Source of the DNA: Actinomadura physcomitrii
GTDB taxonomy: Bacteria; Actinomycetota; Actinomycetes; Streptosporangiales; Streptosporangiaceae
Direction: 5' to 3'
Assembly (NCBI RefSeq): GCF_008923205.2
Contig: NZ_WBMS02000009.1
Coordinates: 145,638-209,637, forward strand
Length of the DNA stretch: 64,000 bases
The notes below the pieces were generated by a model. The model saw nothing but the letters and a program-made list of their open reading frames with translations, did no database searches and had not been told where the DNA came from. Positions within the stretch are counted from its first letter, which is position 1. Each line of letters opens with the position of its first letter. Shown piece by piece: positions 16,669 to 25,910 of the stretch. The position numbers were made by a program, and so were the translations under genes.

Positions 16669-18105
16669 CTACACCTTGTGGTCCGAACTTAGCTCCCCGC
16701 TCTGCGTGGGCGAGGGATCCGGGCTCGGAGTTGACGGAGTCGTGGTGCTCACCGTCGGTGTCGGTGTTGGCTCAGGGGCGGTGGGAGTCGCCCGGGACGG
16801 TTTCGTGGTCGGCTTGTGCGAAGGAGACGCGTGGCGGCTCCGTGGCGTTGACGGACGGATCCTATGCGTCCGGTGCGGCCGGGTGACAGCCGGTGTGGGG
16901 GCCGGTGTCCGTTCCGCGGTCGGTCTGCCGGGATCGGTGGCCGGTACGTCGACGCTGTCACCGCCGACCGGGCTCGTCACGGGGGCCCGGGGCGCGTCCC
17001 GCCGGTCGCGGGCCGCACCCGACGCGCTCTTCCACAGCGAGCCGGCGACGATGGCTCCCACCACCAGCAGCACGGCGGCGACCGAGGTGAACGCCAGTAC
17101 CGTGCGCCGTTGCCCGGTCACTGTCCCGGTGGTGAGGTTATCCTCCGCACCGTCTGCGTCAAATCCCGATATAGCGGATGTCCGTGGGGGGCGTTCCGGA
17201 CCGGTCCCCGTGCGCAGCGGCGCCGCCACCGGATCCACCACCGCCGGGCGCCGCGCTCCGGCCCGGCCGTCGCGCGCCCGGCGGCCCGTGCTCAGCGACC
17301 GGCGGATCGCGAGGGCCCGGTCGGCGACCGCGGCCGCCCCGGCCGGGCGGTCCGCCGGGTCCTTCGCCAGCATCTGCATGATCAGCGCCCGGGCCGGCTC
17401 CGGCACCCGCGCCGGCAGCTCCGGCGGTGCGTCCCGGACGTGCTTGAGCGCCACCTCCACCGGCGTCTGCCCGTCGAACGGCGGCTCCCCGGCCAGGCAC
17501 TCGTAGGCCACCACGCCCAGCGAGTACAGGTCGGCGGCCGTGGTGATCCCGCTCGCCGAGGCCTGCTCGGGCGAGATGTAGTGCGCCGTCCCCATGACCA
17601 TCCCGGTCGCGGTCTGCGACGCCGCCGCCAGCCGCCGGGCGATCCCGAAGTCGGTGATCTTCAGGGTGCCGTCCGGCGACACCATCAGGTTCGCCGGCTT
17701 GACGTCGCGGTGCACGATCCCCGCCTCGTGCGCCACGGCCAGCGCCCGGCCCGCCTGGACGAGCAGGTCCAGCACGGCCTCCACCGGCAGCCCGCCGTCC
17801 CGCGCGAGGATCTCGTCGAGCGGCTCGCCCGGCACCAGCTCCATCACCAGGAACGTCCGGCCGTTCTGCTCGCCGTAGTCGAACGCCTGCGCGATCCCGG
17901 TGTGCTGCAGGCCCGCCGCGAACCGCGCCTCCGACTCGAACCGGGCCCGCGCCGACACGTCCCCGCCGAGCTCCAGCCGCAGCAGCTTCACCGCCACCGG
18001 ACGGCCCAGCGACTCGTCCCGGGCCCGCCAGACCTCGCCCATCCCGCCGATGGCCAGCCGCTCCAGCAGCCGGTACCGGTCCTTCAGGACGAGGCCCGCG
18101 CTCAC
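16669..18105 (-). CDS. Ser/Thr protein kinase, PknA-like, without PASTA
   Basis: A 478-residue kinase with the full catalytic core (about residues 11-270): IGGMGEVW, AVKLL, HRDVKPAN, DFG and GTAHYISPEQ. After a basic linker there is a single transmembrane helix (about residues 330-350) and an extracytoplasmic tail that is almost entirely Thr/Ser/Pro with Arg, with no sensor domain. Position between pbpA and pknB corresponds to PknA in mycobacteria. PknA and PknB phosphorylate division and wall-synthesis proteins. Its start overlaps the pbpA stop by four bases. Confidence 0.9.
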   Translation of the reverse strand: MSAGLVLKDRYRLLERLAIGGMGEVWRARDESLGRPVAVKLLRLELGGDVSARARFESEARFAAGLQHTGIAQAFDYGEQNGRTFLVMELVPGEPLDEILARDGGLPVEAVLDLLVQAGRALAVAHEAGIVHRDVKPANLMVSPDGTLKITDFGIARRLAAASQTATGMVMGTAHYISPEQASASGITTAADLYSLGVVAYECLAGEPPFDGQTPVEVALKHVRDAPPELPARVPEPARALIMQMLAKDPADRPAGAAAVADRALAIRRSLSTGRRARDGRAGARRPAVVDPVAAPLRTGTGPERPPRTSAISGFDADGAEDNLTTGTVTGQRRTVLAFTSVAAVLLVVGAIVAGSLWKSASGAARDRRDAPRAPVTSPVGGDSVDVPATDPGRPTAERTPAPTPAVTRPHRTHRIRPSTPRSRHASPSHKPTTKPSRATPTAPEPTPTPTVSTTTPSTPSPDPSPTQSGELSSDHKV

Positions 18106-19583
18106 TTCTTCAACACCTGGCGCATGATCGCCGCGGCGATCGGGCCGGCGCCGGTCGCGCCGAAGCCGTCGCCCTCGGTCATCACCGCGAACCCGTAGCG
18201 CGGGTTGTCGACCGGGGCGAACCCGACGAACCAGCGGGCGTTCGGGATGCCGGGGCCCTGCTCCGCCGTACCGGTCTTGCCGGCGACGTTCATGCCCTGC
18301 AGGTTCTTCGCGGTGCCCGCCTGCACGACCGCGCGCATCATGTCCTCGAACTGGGACGCCTGGTCGCTCGACAGCGGCTGGCTGTACTCCTTCGGCGAGG
18401 CGCTGTACAGCTCGCTCTGGTCCTTCGCCCGCACTGTGCTCACGACGTAGGGGTTCATCAGCTTGCCGTGGTTGACGATCGCCGACGCGACCATCGCCAT
18501 CTGCAGCGGCGTCGCCCGCACGTTCTCCTGGCCGATACCGGACCGCGCCGTCGCGTCCCGGCCGGTGTGCTGCTGCTTGCCGTCGGCGTCGGTGTAGTTC
18601 ACCGGCACGTCGCTCTCCGCGGCCGGCATCTGCGGCTCGAGCGTCACCGACTTGCCGAACCCGTACTCGGCTGCGCCCTGGTTCAGGCGCTCGATGCCGA
18701 GCTGCAGCGCGAGCCGCGCGAACGAGGTGTTGCAGGACTCGGCGTACGCGCCCTTCATCGGCGCCTGGCCGCCGCAGGACCCGCTGTCGCTGTCGTTCGG
18801 CAGGTTCGTGCCCGACTCCGGCAGGCTCAGCGGCGAGGTGTCCAGCGTCGTCTGGTCGTTCATCCCGAGCTTGTTCATCGCGACCGTCGCCGTCACCGTC
18901 TTGAACGTCGACCCGGGCGGGAACGTCTGGCTCAGCGCGTTGTCGTTCAGCGGCCGGATCACGCCGCTGCCCTTGTCCAGCTGCTCCAGCCGCTTGACGC
19001 CCTTGTCACCGGTCTGCGGCGCCACCTCGTTCGGGTCGAAGGACGGCCACGACGCCGCCACCTGCACCGCGCCCGTCTTCGCGTCGATCACCACGGCGCC
19101 GCCGCGCCGGCCCGGCGCCGTCTTGGCCTTCAGCTGCTCGTACGCTCGCCGCTGCGCCTCCGGGTTGATCGTCAGCTCGACGTTCGCGCCCTCCGGCTTC
19201 TTGCCGATGAACGTGTCGAACCAGTGCTGGTTCGCGATCCGCTTGTCCTTGCCGCCGAGCAGCGAGTTGTAGGCCCGCTCGACCTGCGTGGCGTTCCCGT
19301 TGAAGTACCCGGTGACGGGCGCGAAGATCGGCCCGTCCTTGTACGTCCGGCCGTACTTCGGGTTGTCCTTGCCCGTCGGCGTGGACGTGACCAGCACCTC
19401 GCCGCCCGCGGAGATCTGCCCGCGCGGCGAGTTGAACACGTCCTGGTACTGCCGCGCGTTGTGCGGGTCGGTGCGCAGGCTCTCCGCCTCGCTGCCCTGG
19501 ACGTAGTTCACCTGCGCCATCAGCCCGAAGAACAGCAACATCCCGAAGACGGCCACCCACCGGATCGGCTTGTCCATGTTCAT
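18102..19583 (-). CDS. pbpA: Penicillin-binding protein PbpA, class B transpeptidase
   Basis: A 493-residue class B PBP anchored by an N-terminal helix (about 9-26). It cross-links peptidoglycan as partner of the adjacent RodA glycosyltransferase. The three transpeptidase motifs are present: SxxK in PGSTFKTV (about residue 223), SCN in AESCNTS and KTG in AGKTGTAEQG. A non-catalytic dimerisation-type region precedes them. The start is ATG MNMDKP; MDKPIRW two codons later is also possible. The gene lies 10 bp after rodA and overlaps the kinase gene. Confidence 0.95.
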   Translation of the reverse strand: MNMDKPIRWVAVFGMLLFFGLMAQVNYVQGSEAESLRTDPHNARQYQDVFNSPRGQISAGGEVLVTSTPTGKDNPKYGRTYKDGPIFAPVTGYFNGNATQVERAYNSLLGGKDKRIANQHWFDTFIGKKPEGANVELTINPEAQRRAYEQLKAKTAPGRRGGAVVIDAKTGAVQVAASWPSFDPNEVAPQTGDKGVKRLEQLDKGSGVIRPLNDNALSQTFPPGSTFKTVTATVAMNKLGMNDQTTLDTSPLSLPESGTNLPNDSDSGSCGGQAPMKGAYAESCNTSFARLALQLGIERLNQGAAEYGFGKSVTLEPQMPAAESDVPVNYTDADGKQQHTGRDATARSGIGQENVRATPLQMAMVASAIVNHGKLMNPYVVSTVRAKDQSELYSASPKEYSQPLSSDQASQFEDMMRAVVQAGTAKNLQGMNVAGKTGTAEQGPGIPNARWFVGFAPVDNPRYGFAVMTEGDGFGATGAGPIAAAIMRQVLKK

Positions 19584-19593
19584 GGGGCGGAGA

Positions 19594-21180
19594 TCACCTC
19601 GTGCTCACGATCTGGGTCATGCCCTCGTCCTGGATGGCCTGCGGGGCGGGCTTGCGCGCGTCGTGGCTCATCCGCACCAGGATCGCGATCAGGATCCAGT
19701 TCGCCATCAGCGACGAACCGCCCTGCGACAGGAACGGCGTGGTCAGACCGGTCAGCGGGATCAGCTTGGTCACCCCGCCGACGATCACGAAGACCTGCAG
19801 GCCCAGCACGAATGAGACGCCGCCCGCGAACAGCTTCAGGTACGGGTCCCGCGCGGCCACGGCGGTCTTCATGCCGCGCTGCACGATCAAGGCGTAGATG
19901 AGCAGCAGCGCCATGAGCCCGGTCAGGCCGAGCTCCTCGCCCATCGAGTCGAAGATGAAGTCGCTGAACGACAGCGGCGTCTGCCACGGCTGGCCCTGCC
20001 CGAGCCCGGTGCCGAGCACCCCGCCCTCGCCGAGCGCGAACAGCCCCATCATCAGCTGCCGGCTGTCGGAGTACTCGCCGCCGAGCTTCGCGCAGGCGGT
20101 GAAGCCGGGATAGCCGCTGCCGGCGGCCTTCTCCCTCTTGTAGATCGTGGTGTCGGGGTTGACCGGGACGACCTTGCCGCTGTCCAGCAGGCAGCCGCCG
20201 TCGAAGTACGGCTTCGGGTTCTGCCAGATGTCGATGCGCTGGTTGACGTGCGCCATGAACGGCAGCTGCGTCGCCACGAACACGCCGACCGCCAGCAGCC
20301 CGACGCCGATCGCCACCCACGACACCCGCTGCGTCGCGATGTACAGCATCGACACGAACAGGCCGAAGAACAGCAGCGCCGTACCGAGGTCCTTCTGCAT
20401 GAACAGCACGCCCAGGCAGAAGAACCAGATCACGACGATCGGGCCGAGGTCGCGGGCGCGCGGCAGGCTGAACGGGCCGAGCTTCTTGCCGATCAGCGAC
20501 ATCGCCTGCCGCTTGTTCACCAGGTACCCGGCGAAGAACACCACCAGCAGCAGCTTGGCGAACTCGCCCGGCTGCACCGACAGCGGGCCGACGTGGATCC
20601 ACACCCGCGCGCCGTTGATCTCCGCGCCGATGCCCGGCACGATCGGCAGCAGCAGCAGGATGATCGCGACCAGGCCGGTCAGGTAGGTGTAGCGCTGCGC
20701 GGTCTTCGGGGTGAACGACAGCGGCGCGTCGGTCTTGGTGGTGTCCCGCATGATCAGGACCGCGGCCACGAACAGCCCGATCCCGACGAACGTCCACAGC
20801 AGCTGGCCCGGCGCGTCCGCCGCGTCCTTGATCAGCTTCTTGCCGGCCAGCTGCGCGGCCTTCTTGGTGTCGCTGGTGTCCAGGTCGAGCCGGTAGATCA
20901 TCGCCAGCCCGAGCCCGTTCAGCGCCACCGCCAGCGGCAGCAGCAGCGGGTCGGCGTACGGCAGGAACTTCGCCTGCACGAAGTAGGCGGCGAGCGCGAG
21001 CACCACCAGGCCGCCGCCGATGGTGAACAGACCCGCGGGGATGTGCCCGTCGCGGGCCAGCCCGACCTCCGCGAACGCCGACAGCGTCAGCACCATCGCG
21101 AACGCGAGCACCGCGAACGACGCCGCGTTACGCCGCTGGTACGGCAGGACCGCCCTGATCTGCTCCCCGAGCGAGTTCAT
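19594..21180 (-). CDS. rodA: RodA/FtsW-type SEDS peptidoglycan glycosyltransferase
   Basis: A 528-residue protein with about 12 transmembrane helices, longer than E. coli RodA because of extra N-terminal helices common in actinobacteria. SEDS proteins polymerise lipid II into glycan strands. Characteristic segments include the loop VWIHVGPLSVQPGEFAKL, the conserved Asp region MQKDLGTAL, and SQGGSSLMANW near the C-terminus. The large outside loop around residues 325-385 is present. Its start overlaps pstP by four bases. Confidence 0.94.
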   Translation of the reverse strand: MNSLGEQIRAVLPYQRRNAASFAVLAFAMVLTLSAFAEVGLARDGHIPAGLFTIGGGLVVLALAAYFVQAKFLPYADPLLLPLAVALNGLGLAMIYRLDLDTSDTKKAAQLAGKKLIKDAADAPGQLLWTFVGIGLFVAAVLIMRDTTKTDAPLSFTPKTAQRYTYLTGLVAIILLLLPIVPGIGAEINGARVWIHVGPLSVQPGEFAKLLLVVFFAGYLVNKRQAMSLIGKKLGPFSLPRARDLGPIVVIWFFCLGVLFMQKDLGTALLFFGLFVSMLYIATQRVSWVAIGVGLLAVGVFVATQLPFMAHVNQRIDIWQNPKPYFDGGCLLDSGKVVPVNPDTTIYKREKAAGSGYPGFTACAKLGGEYSDSRQLMMGLFALGEGGVLGTGLGQGQPWQTPLSFSDFIFDSMGEELGLTGLMALLLIYALIVQRGMKTAVAARDPYLKLFAGGVSFVLGLQVFVIVGGVTKLIPLTGLTTPFLSQGGSSLMANWILIAILVRMSHDARKPAPQAIQDEGMTQIVSTR

Positions 21181-22766
21181 CTATGGCTACCCCCGTCGGA
21201 CGGGCAGTCCTCGATGGTCGGGTTGCTCGCCTTGCACGCGTCGCGGTGGTCGCCGAGCTCCCTCAGCTTCGCCTCGGCCTCCTGCTGCCCGACGAACGCG
21301 AGGCCGCCCTTGGTGACCGCCGTCGCGTCCGACGTCGGCAGCTCGCTCAGCGGGATGTCGCTGTTGGTGACCTTCTTCTGCTCGCAGTCGCGCCGGCCCT
21401 GCCCCTTGACGACGACGACCTTGCCGGACTCCTCGGTCAGGACGTACTTGCACACCCGGTTCTTCAGCTCGTTCAGGGCGGACGGACCGTCCACGGAGTA
21501 GGTCGCCTTCACCTGCTCCCGCAGGTCCGTCGGGAGGTCCGCGAGCAGGATCGGCGGGTTCGGCTGCTTGTCGGCCTTCCGGGACAGGCTGATCCCCGGC
21601 ACCTTCTGGGTCGTCCCCCGGTACAGGACGACCTTCCCGTCCTCCGCACCGACGTAGTAGCCGTTCCGGACGTTCTGCACCAGCACGAAACCGCCCGCCA
21701 CCACGGCCACCACGACCACGCCCGCCACCACGATCAGCCACGTCCAGCGGCGCGCGCCCCCGCCGCGCCGCCGCTGCGGCGCCGCCATCTGCTCCTGCAT
21801 GCCCTGCGGCATCGCCCCGGGCGGCCTTGCCATCGGCTCCTGCATCGGCATCGGCGCCGGCGGCGGCATCTCGTCCACCGCGACCGGCGGCTGCGGCATC
21901 GTGTCCCGCAGCTGCGCCGCCCGCCCCGCCGGGGTGTCCGCCACCGTCACGTTCGGGCCCGTCCCGCCGCCCGGCGGCTCCGGCGGTGCCGCGTTCGCCG
22001 CCGCGCCCACCGCGTGCCCCGGACCGCCCGTCGGGGGATGCCGCTCCAGGTCCACCACGTCCGCGACCACGCAGGTGATGTTGTCCGGCCCGCCGCCCCG
22101 GTTCGCCAGGTCGATCAGCTGCCGGACCGCCTGCTCCGGCTCGTCCACATCCGTCAGCACCTGGAAGATCGTCTCGGCCGTCACCACGCCGGACAGGCCG
22201 TCCGAGCACAGCAGGTAGCGGTCCCCGACGTTCGCCTCGCGCAGCGACAGGTCCGGGTCGACCTCGCCGCGGCCGTCCAGCGCGCGCAGCAGCAGCGACC
22301 GCTGCGGGTGCGTCGCCGCCTCGTCCGGGCTGATCCGGCCCTCGTCCACCAGCGACTGCACCAGCGTGTGGTCGTGCGTGATCTGGAAGAGGCTGCCGTC
22401 CCGCAGCAGGTAGGCGCGCGAGTCCCCGATGTGGACCAGCGCGACCTGGTTGCCCGCCCACAGCATCGCCGTCAGCGTCGTTCCCATGCCCTGCAGGGCC
22501 GGGTCGGACTCCACGATGCGGTGCAGGTTGTCGTTGGCCGTCTTCACCGTGTGCTCGAGCGCGGCCAGCAGCTCGCTCGCGGGCAGGTCCTTGTCCAGCC
22601 CGCGCAGCGCGTCGATCGCGGCGGCACTGGCGATCTCGCCGCCGACGTGTCCGCCCATCCCGTCGGCCACCGCGAGCAGGTGCGCCCCCGCGTACGCCGA
22701 GTCCTCGTTGCCCTCGCGCAGCATGCCGACGTCGGAGCGCGCGGCGTAGCGGATTCCCAGTGTCAT
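21177..22766 (-). CDS. pstP: PP2C-family Ser/Thr phosphatase PstP
   Basis: A 529-residue phosphatase that reverses PknA/PknB phosphorylation. The PP2C domain (about 1-240) shows GNEDS, ADGMGGHVGGE, GDSRAYLL, SDGLSGVV and GGGPDNITCVV, which hold the metal-binding aspartates. A Pro-rich linker, one transmembrane helix (about 318-342) and an extracytoplasmic domain of about 170 residues follow. I placed the start at MTLGIRYAARSDVG because it overlaps the fhaB stop as ATGA and matches the family N-terminus; the longer in-frame extension looks non-coding. Confidence 0.94.
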   Translation of the reverse strand: MTLGIRYAARSDVGMLREGNEDSAYAGAHLLAVADGMGGHVGGEIASAAAIDALRGLDKDLPASELLAALEHTVKTANDNLHRIVESDPALQGMGTTLTAMLWAGNQVALVHIGDSRAYLLRDGSLFQITHDHTLVQSLVDEGRISPDEAATHPQRSLLLRALDGRGEVDPDLSLREANVGDRYLLCSDGLSGVVTAETIFQVLTDVDEPEQAVRQLIDLANRGGGPDNITCVVADVVDLERHPPTGGPGHAVGAAANAAPPEPPGGGTGPNVTVADTPAGRAAQLRDTMPQPPVAVDEMPPPAPMPMQEPMARPPGAMPQGMQEQMAAPQRRRGGGARRWTWLIVVAGVVVVAVVAGGFVLVQNVRNGYYVGAEDGKVVLYRGTTQKVPGISLSRKADKQPNPPILLADLPTDLREQVKATYSVDGPSALNELKNRVCKYVLTEESGKVVVVKGQGRRDCEQKKVTNSDIPLSELPTSDATAVTKGGLAFVGQQEAEAKLRELGDHRDACKASNPTIEDCPSDGGSHR

Positions 22767-23275
22767 TTGCGCAGCTCGATCACGGTCTTGCCGATACGGA
22801 CCGGTACGCCGGGGGGCACCGGCATCGGCCGGGTCACCTTCGTGCGTCCGAGATATGTGCCATTGGTCGAGCCGAGATCTTCCACGATCCACTGACCGTC
22901 CTGCGCATAAAGTCGGGCATGCCGGCTCGAAGCGTAGTCGTCGGTCACCACGAGCGTGGCGTCATTGGCGCGACCGATGGTAATGGGCACCCCCGTGAGA
23001 TCGATGACGGTGCCGGCCCGCTCGCCCTGGACGACCACGAGCTTGCTGGGGGCGCCGCCCTGGGCGCCGCGGCGCGACGGCGGCGGGGGCGCCGCCGCCA
23101 TCTGCGGCCGGCCCGCCTTCGGGGGCCGGGGAGGCTGGGCCGCCCGGGTGGCCGCCTTCGTCGCCGCCTTCGAGCCGAACAGGTCGGCCCTGATCACACC
23201 GACGGCCGCGATGACGAAGAGCCAGAGCACCGCGAGGAACGCCAGCTTGATCAGCGTGAGGGTGAAATCGGACAT
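22763..23275 (-). CDS. fhaB: FHA-domain protein FhaB (FipA-type)
   Basis: A 170-residue protein with an N-terminal transmembrane helix (about 8-30), a Pro/Ala-rich linker and a C-terminal FHA domain. The phosphothreonine-binding residues appear in ITIGRAND, SSRHARL and GSTNGTYL. FHA domains read Thr phosphorylation by PknA/PknB; FhaB homologues link the kinases to the division machinery. The gene is 11 bp downstream of fhaA and overlaps pstP by four bases. Confidence 0.93.
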   Translation of the reverse strand: MSDFTLTLIKLAFLAVLWLFVIAAVGVIRADLFGSKAATKAATRAAQPPRPPKAGRPQMAAAPPPPSRRGAQGGAPSKLVVVQGERAGTVIDLTGVPITIGRANDATLVVTDDYASSRHARLYAQDGQWIVEDLGSTNGTYLGRTKVTRPMPVPPGVPVRIGKTVIELRK

Positions 23276-23286
23276 CGGAGTCGGGG

Positions 23287-24042
23287 TTACTCCCTATCGC
23301 GGCGGAACACAAGGGTAGTGCGGCCCATCGTGACCCGGGAGCCGTCCACCAGCGTCACCCGCCGGATCGGCTGCCCGTTCACGAACGAGCCGTTGGTCGA
23401 CCCTAGATCCACGAGCACGATTTCGGGACCTTCTACGCGGATCTCGGCATGGTGCCGGGACACGCCCGGATCCACGAGACGCAGGTCGCAGTCGGTGCCG
23501 CGGCCCAGCAGGGTGACCGGAGTGTTGATCTCGTACGTGCGCTGCGTGGTGTCGGAGCCCTCCACCGCGGTCGTCACCAGGAGCCGCGGGTTGCCGGCGA
23601 AGGCCCCGCCCCGCCCGCCCTGCGGCACGTCGCTCACCGGCTGGCGGATCTCCCCGCCCTCCACGGTGGACCCCCGGATCACACCGGACCGGATGCGGAA
23701 CATGCCCGTGGCGAGGTCCCCGGCGTTCTCGAACCGGACGCGCACCGGACCCACGAAGGAGTACCCCTGCTCCTTCGCGTACTCGCGCGCCAGGTTCGCG
23801 AGCTCCTGGCTCAGGCTGTCGGCGTACACCTGCAGCCGCTGCCCGTCCTGCTGAGAGATCTCGACGACGAAGTCGTTCGGGACCAGCGTGCGGCCCTGCG
23901 CCACGATCGCGGCCCGATCGTCCATCTCGCGCTGCACAGCACTGGCCACCTCGACCGGCTGCAGCTCCGACTTGAAGGCACGGGCGAAGGCCCCTTCGAC
24001 CATGCCCTCGAGCCGTCGCTCGAAGCGCTGAATGACGCCCAC
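23287..24042 (-). CDS. fhaA: FHA-domain protein FhaA with DUF3662 domain
   Basis: A 251-residue cytosolic adaptor. The N-terminal DUF3662 domain (about 1-120; MGVIQRFERRLEGMVEG) is followed by a linker and an FHA domain (about 165-250) with LLGRGTDCDL, SRHHAEI and GSTNGSFV. In mycobacteria FhaA binds phosphorylated PknB and the lipid-II flippase MviN. The GTG start giving MGVIQRF is supported by GGAGAGGAGG just upstream and by the conserved family N-terminus; the longer in-frame ATG at 24198 is not. It is the first gene of the seven-gene operon. Confidence 0.93.
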   Translation of the reverse strand: MGVIQRFERRLEGMVEGAFARAFKSELQPVEVASAVQREMDDRAAIVAQGRTLVPNDFVVEISQQDGQRLQVYADSLSQELANLAREYAKEQGYSFVGPVRVRFENAGDLATGMFRIRSGVIRGSTVEGGEIRQPVSDVPQGGRGGAFAGNPRLLVTTAVEGSDTTQRTYEINTPVTLLGRGTDCDLRLVDPGVSRHHAEIRVEGPEIVLVDLGSTNGSFVNGQPIRRVTLVDGSRVTMGRTTLVFRRDRE

Positions 24043-24169
24043 GGGCACCTCCTCTCCCCACTGGTAGACGATCGTATCGGTGCGAAGGTTCGCGAGAAGT
24101 ATCCGAGTGCCAGACCACTGCCGCGACCGTGCTAGCCTTTTCACGCGCCCGGAAACGGGCCGACACCCT

Positions 24170-24252
24170 GGGCGGGTGGCGGAACGGCAGACGCGCACGG
24201 TTCAGGTCCGTGTGTCCGAAAGGATGTGAGGGTTCAAATCCCTCCTCGCCCA
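24170..24252 (+). tRNA. tRNA-Leu (CAG)
   Basis: Acceptor arms GGGCGGG and CTCGCCC pair (one G-U), with discriminator A. The anticodon loop TTCAGGT on stem CACGG/CCGTG gives anticodon CAG, reading CUG. The D-loop GGCGGAACGGCAGAC, a long class II variable arm (TGTCCGAAAGGATG) and GGGTTCAAATCCC T-arm are normal for tRNA-Leu. CCA is not encoded. It is divergent from fhaA. Confidence 0.95.
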
Positions 24253-24296
24253 CTTCGGGGTGCAGACGAAAGTCCCACCCCCACAGTGACGAAACG

Positions 24297-24326
24297 ACCC
24301 CGGAGCTGGCAAGCTCCGGGGTTCTT
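24297..24326 (+). terminator. Terminator after tRNA-Leu
   Basis: ACCCCGGAGCT pairs perfectly with AGCTCCGGGGT across GGCA, followed by TCTTG. It lies 45 bases beyond the tRNA 3' end. Confidence 0.85.
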
Positions 24327-24393
24327 GTCGTTACGGAGGCCAGTCTTCTGTGACCGATGGGACCGAAGGGACAGGCGCGCAGCCGCCGGTCGA

Positions 24394-24929
24394 CTAACAC
24401 TTCTCCACGGGTGTCACGCTCTGGACGGTGTCGAGTGGGATGATCTTTTCCCCCTTGCCGGTCATCAGAACCATGCCCTGCGCGGTGACGCGTGCGGCGG
24501 TTCCACAGACCGTGGTGTCCGACGTCGTCAGCCTGAGCAGCGGATTGTCCTTGGCCGGACCGTACCAGGTGACCGCGACGGCGGAGACGAGCAGGGCCGC
24601 GCATGCCAGGGTGGCGATGATGCCCTGGCGCAGGTTCCGTGCCGCGTCCAGGGCCTCACGGTGCTGGGTGACGGCCTCCGGCAGCAGGTCGTTCAGGGCG
24701 ATGACGCGGGGACGGCCCTGGGCGGCGCTCCATCGCCGCCCGCGCGCGGATGACGGCCATGTTGGCCTCTTGGCTGGAGCGCGGCGAGATCGCCGGATTC
24801 CGCCGATCCGGGCCGGTCCGGCGACACCAGCTTGACCTCCGTCCGGGTCAGCGCTGCCGCCCGCGCGACGCCCGGTGCCGCCGCGACCCGGGCCGCCACG
24901 TCCCGGGACAGCGGCGCAAGTGAGACCAT
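24394..24929 (-). pseudogene. Frame-broken membrane protein of unknown function
   Basis: Coding character moves through three frames of the minus strand. From 24929 one frame reads MVSLAPLSRDVAARVAAAPG and on to about 24800. A second frame then carries SQEANMAVIRARAAMERR. A third runs from about 24710 to the stop at 24394, starting around VIALNDLLPEAVTQHREAL, with one transmembrane helix (IATLACAALLVSAVAVTWY) and an outside domain with two cysteines. None of the three frames alone has both a plausible start and a plausible body. Either this is a decaying gene with two indels or the assembly has two errors. I do not recognise the family. Confidence 0.5.
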
Positions 24930-25054
24930 ATGGCCGATCCGCTCCCCCACCTCCTCCACAGGGAAGGATCAGAGCGCGCTGACGGAACGAGCCCCCGGCG
25001 CGCACGCCAGGGGCTCGTCTCGGCGGTCGGTCCGCGCCGCCGCGTCGGGTGCTC

Positions 25055-25876
25055 TCAGGAGGCCCGAACCGTGACCCCCGCGACGGCGCCGCCGTCGACC
25101 AGCAGGTCGGTGCCGGAGATGAACGACGCGGCGGGGCCGAGCAGGAACTCGGCGGCCGCGGCGATGTCGGCGGGGGTGCCGGCCCGCTTGGCGTTGGACG
25201 CGTCGATCATCGCCCTCATGCCGGCGCCGTGCTCGCTGTCGAGCTCGGCACGGCCCATGGGGGTGGCGATGACGCCGGGGCTGATCGAGTTGATCCGGGC
25301 GCCGCGCGCGCCCCAGGCGGTGCTGGCGGCCTGGACGCGCAGCCGGTTGGCGTACTTGGCGAAGGCGTAGGCGGTCCCGCTGTCGGCGAAGGCGGACGCC
25401 TCGCAGATCGGAAGGGAGAGCAACTGGTCCGCCGGGGTGGTGGCGAGCTGTTGCTGCTGCTCGCGCGGGAGGCCCGGGTGGAAGTGGCCGGCCATGCTGG
25501 CGATCACGATCCCGGCGCCGCCGGGCGCGACGACCTCGCCGAACTCCTCCAGGACCAGCGCCACGCCCAGCAGGTCGACCGCCAGGACCGCCGGCACCGG
25601 CGCCTGCACGGGCGACAGCCCTGCGGTGTGCACCACCGACAGCACCGGGCCGAGGGAGTCGGCCTGCTCGGCCAGGGCGGCGACCGGCTTGCGCGAGGAG
25701 ACGTCCACCCGCTGCGCGGTCACCCGGTGGCCCTCGCCGGTGAGCTGCCCGGCGACCGCGTCCAGGGTCTCCTGGTCGTGGTCGGCCACCAGGAGGTGGG
25801 CGGACGGGCTGATGCGCCGGGCGATGGCCTGCCCCATGCCGCCGACTCCGATGACCACCGCGACGTGCTGCGCCAT
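25055..25876 (-). CDS. Short-chain dehydrogenase/reductase
   Basis: A 273-residue NAD(P)-dependent oxidoreductase. The Rossmann glycine motif is GVGGMGQA (about residues 10-17), a variant of TGxxxGxG. The active-site Ser lies in ASMAGH and the YxxxK pair in AYAFAKYANRL. SPGVIATPMGR and LLVDGGAVAG close the fold. The ATG is preceded by GGAGGAGAG. It follows the AMP-ligase gene by 34 bp and is probably co-transcribed with it under the TetR-type regulator. The substrate is unknown. Confidence 0.88.
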   Translation of the reverse strand: MAQHVAVVIGVGGMGQAIARRISPSAHLLVADHDQETLDAVAGQLTGEGHRVTAQRVDVSSRKPVAALAEQADSLGPVLSVVHTAGLSPVQAPVPAVLAVDLLGVALVLEEFGEVVAPGGAGIVIASMAGHFHPGLPREQQQQLATTPADQLLSLPICEASAFADSGTAYAFAKYANRLRVQAASTAWGARGARINSISPGVIATPMGRAELDSEHGAGMRAMIDASNAKRAGTPADIAAAAEFLLGPAASFISGTDLLVDGGAVAGVTVRAS

Positions 25877-25910
25877 GCTCTCTCCTCCGGGCCGTGTCAG
25901 CCGGTCGGTT

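Noticed and set aside
24170-24326. tRNA-Leu as an integration site for a mobile element
   Set aside because: The tRNA is intact, there is no integrase or recombinase nearby, and no repeated tRNA 3' end was found downstream.
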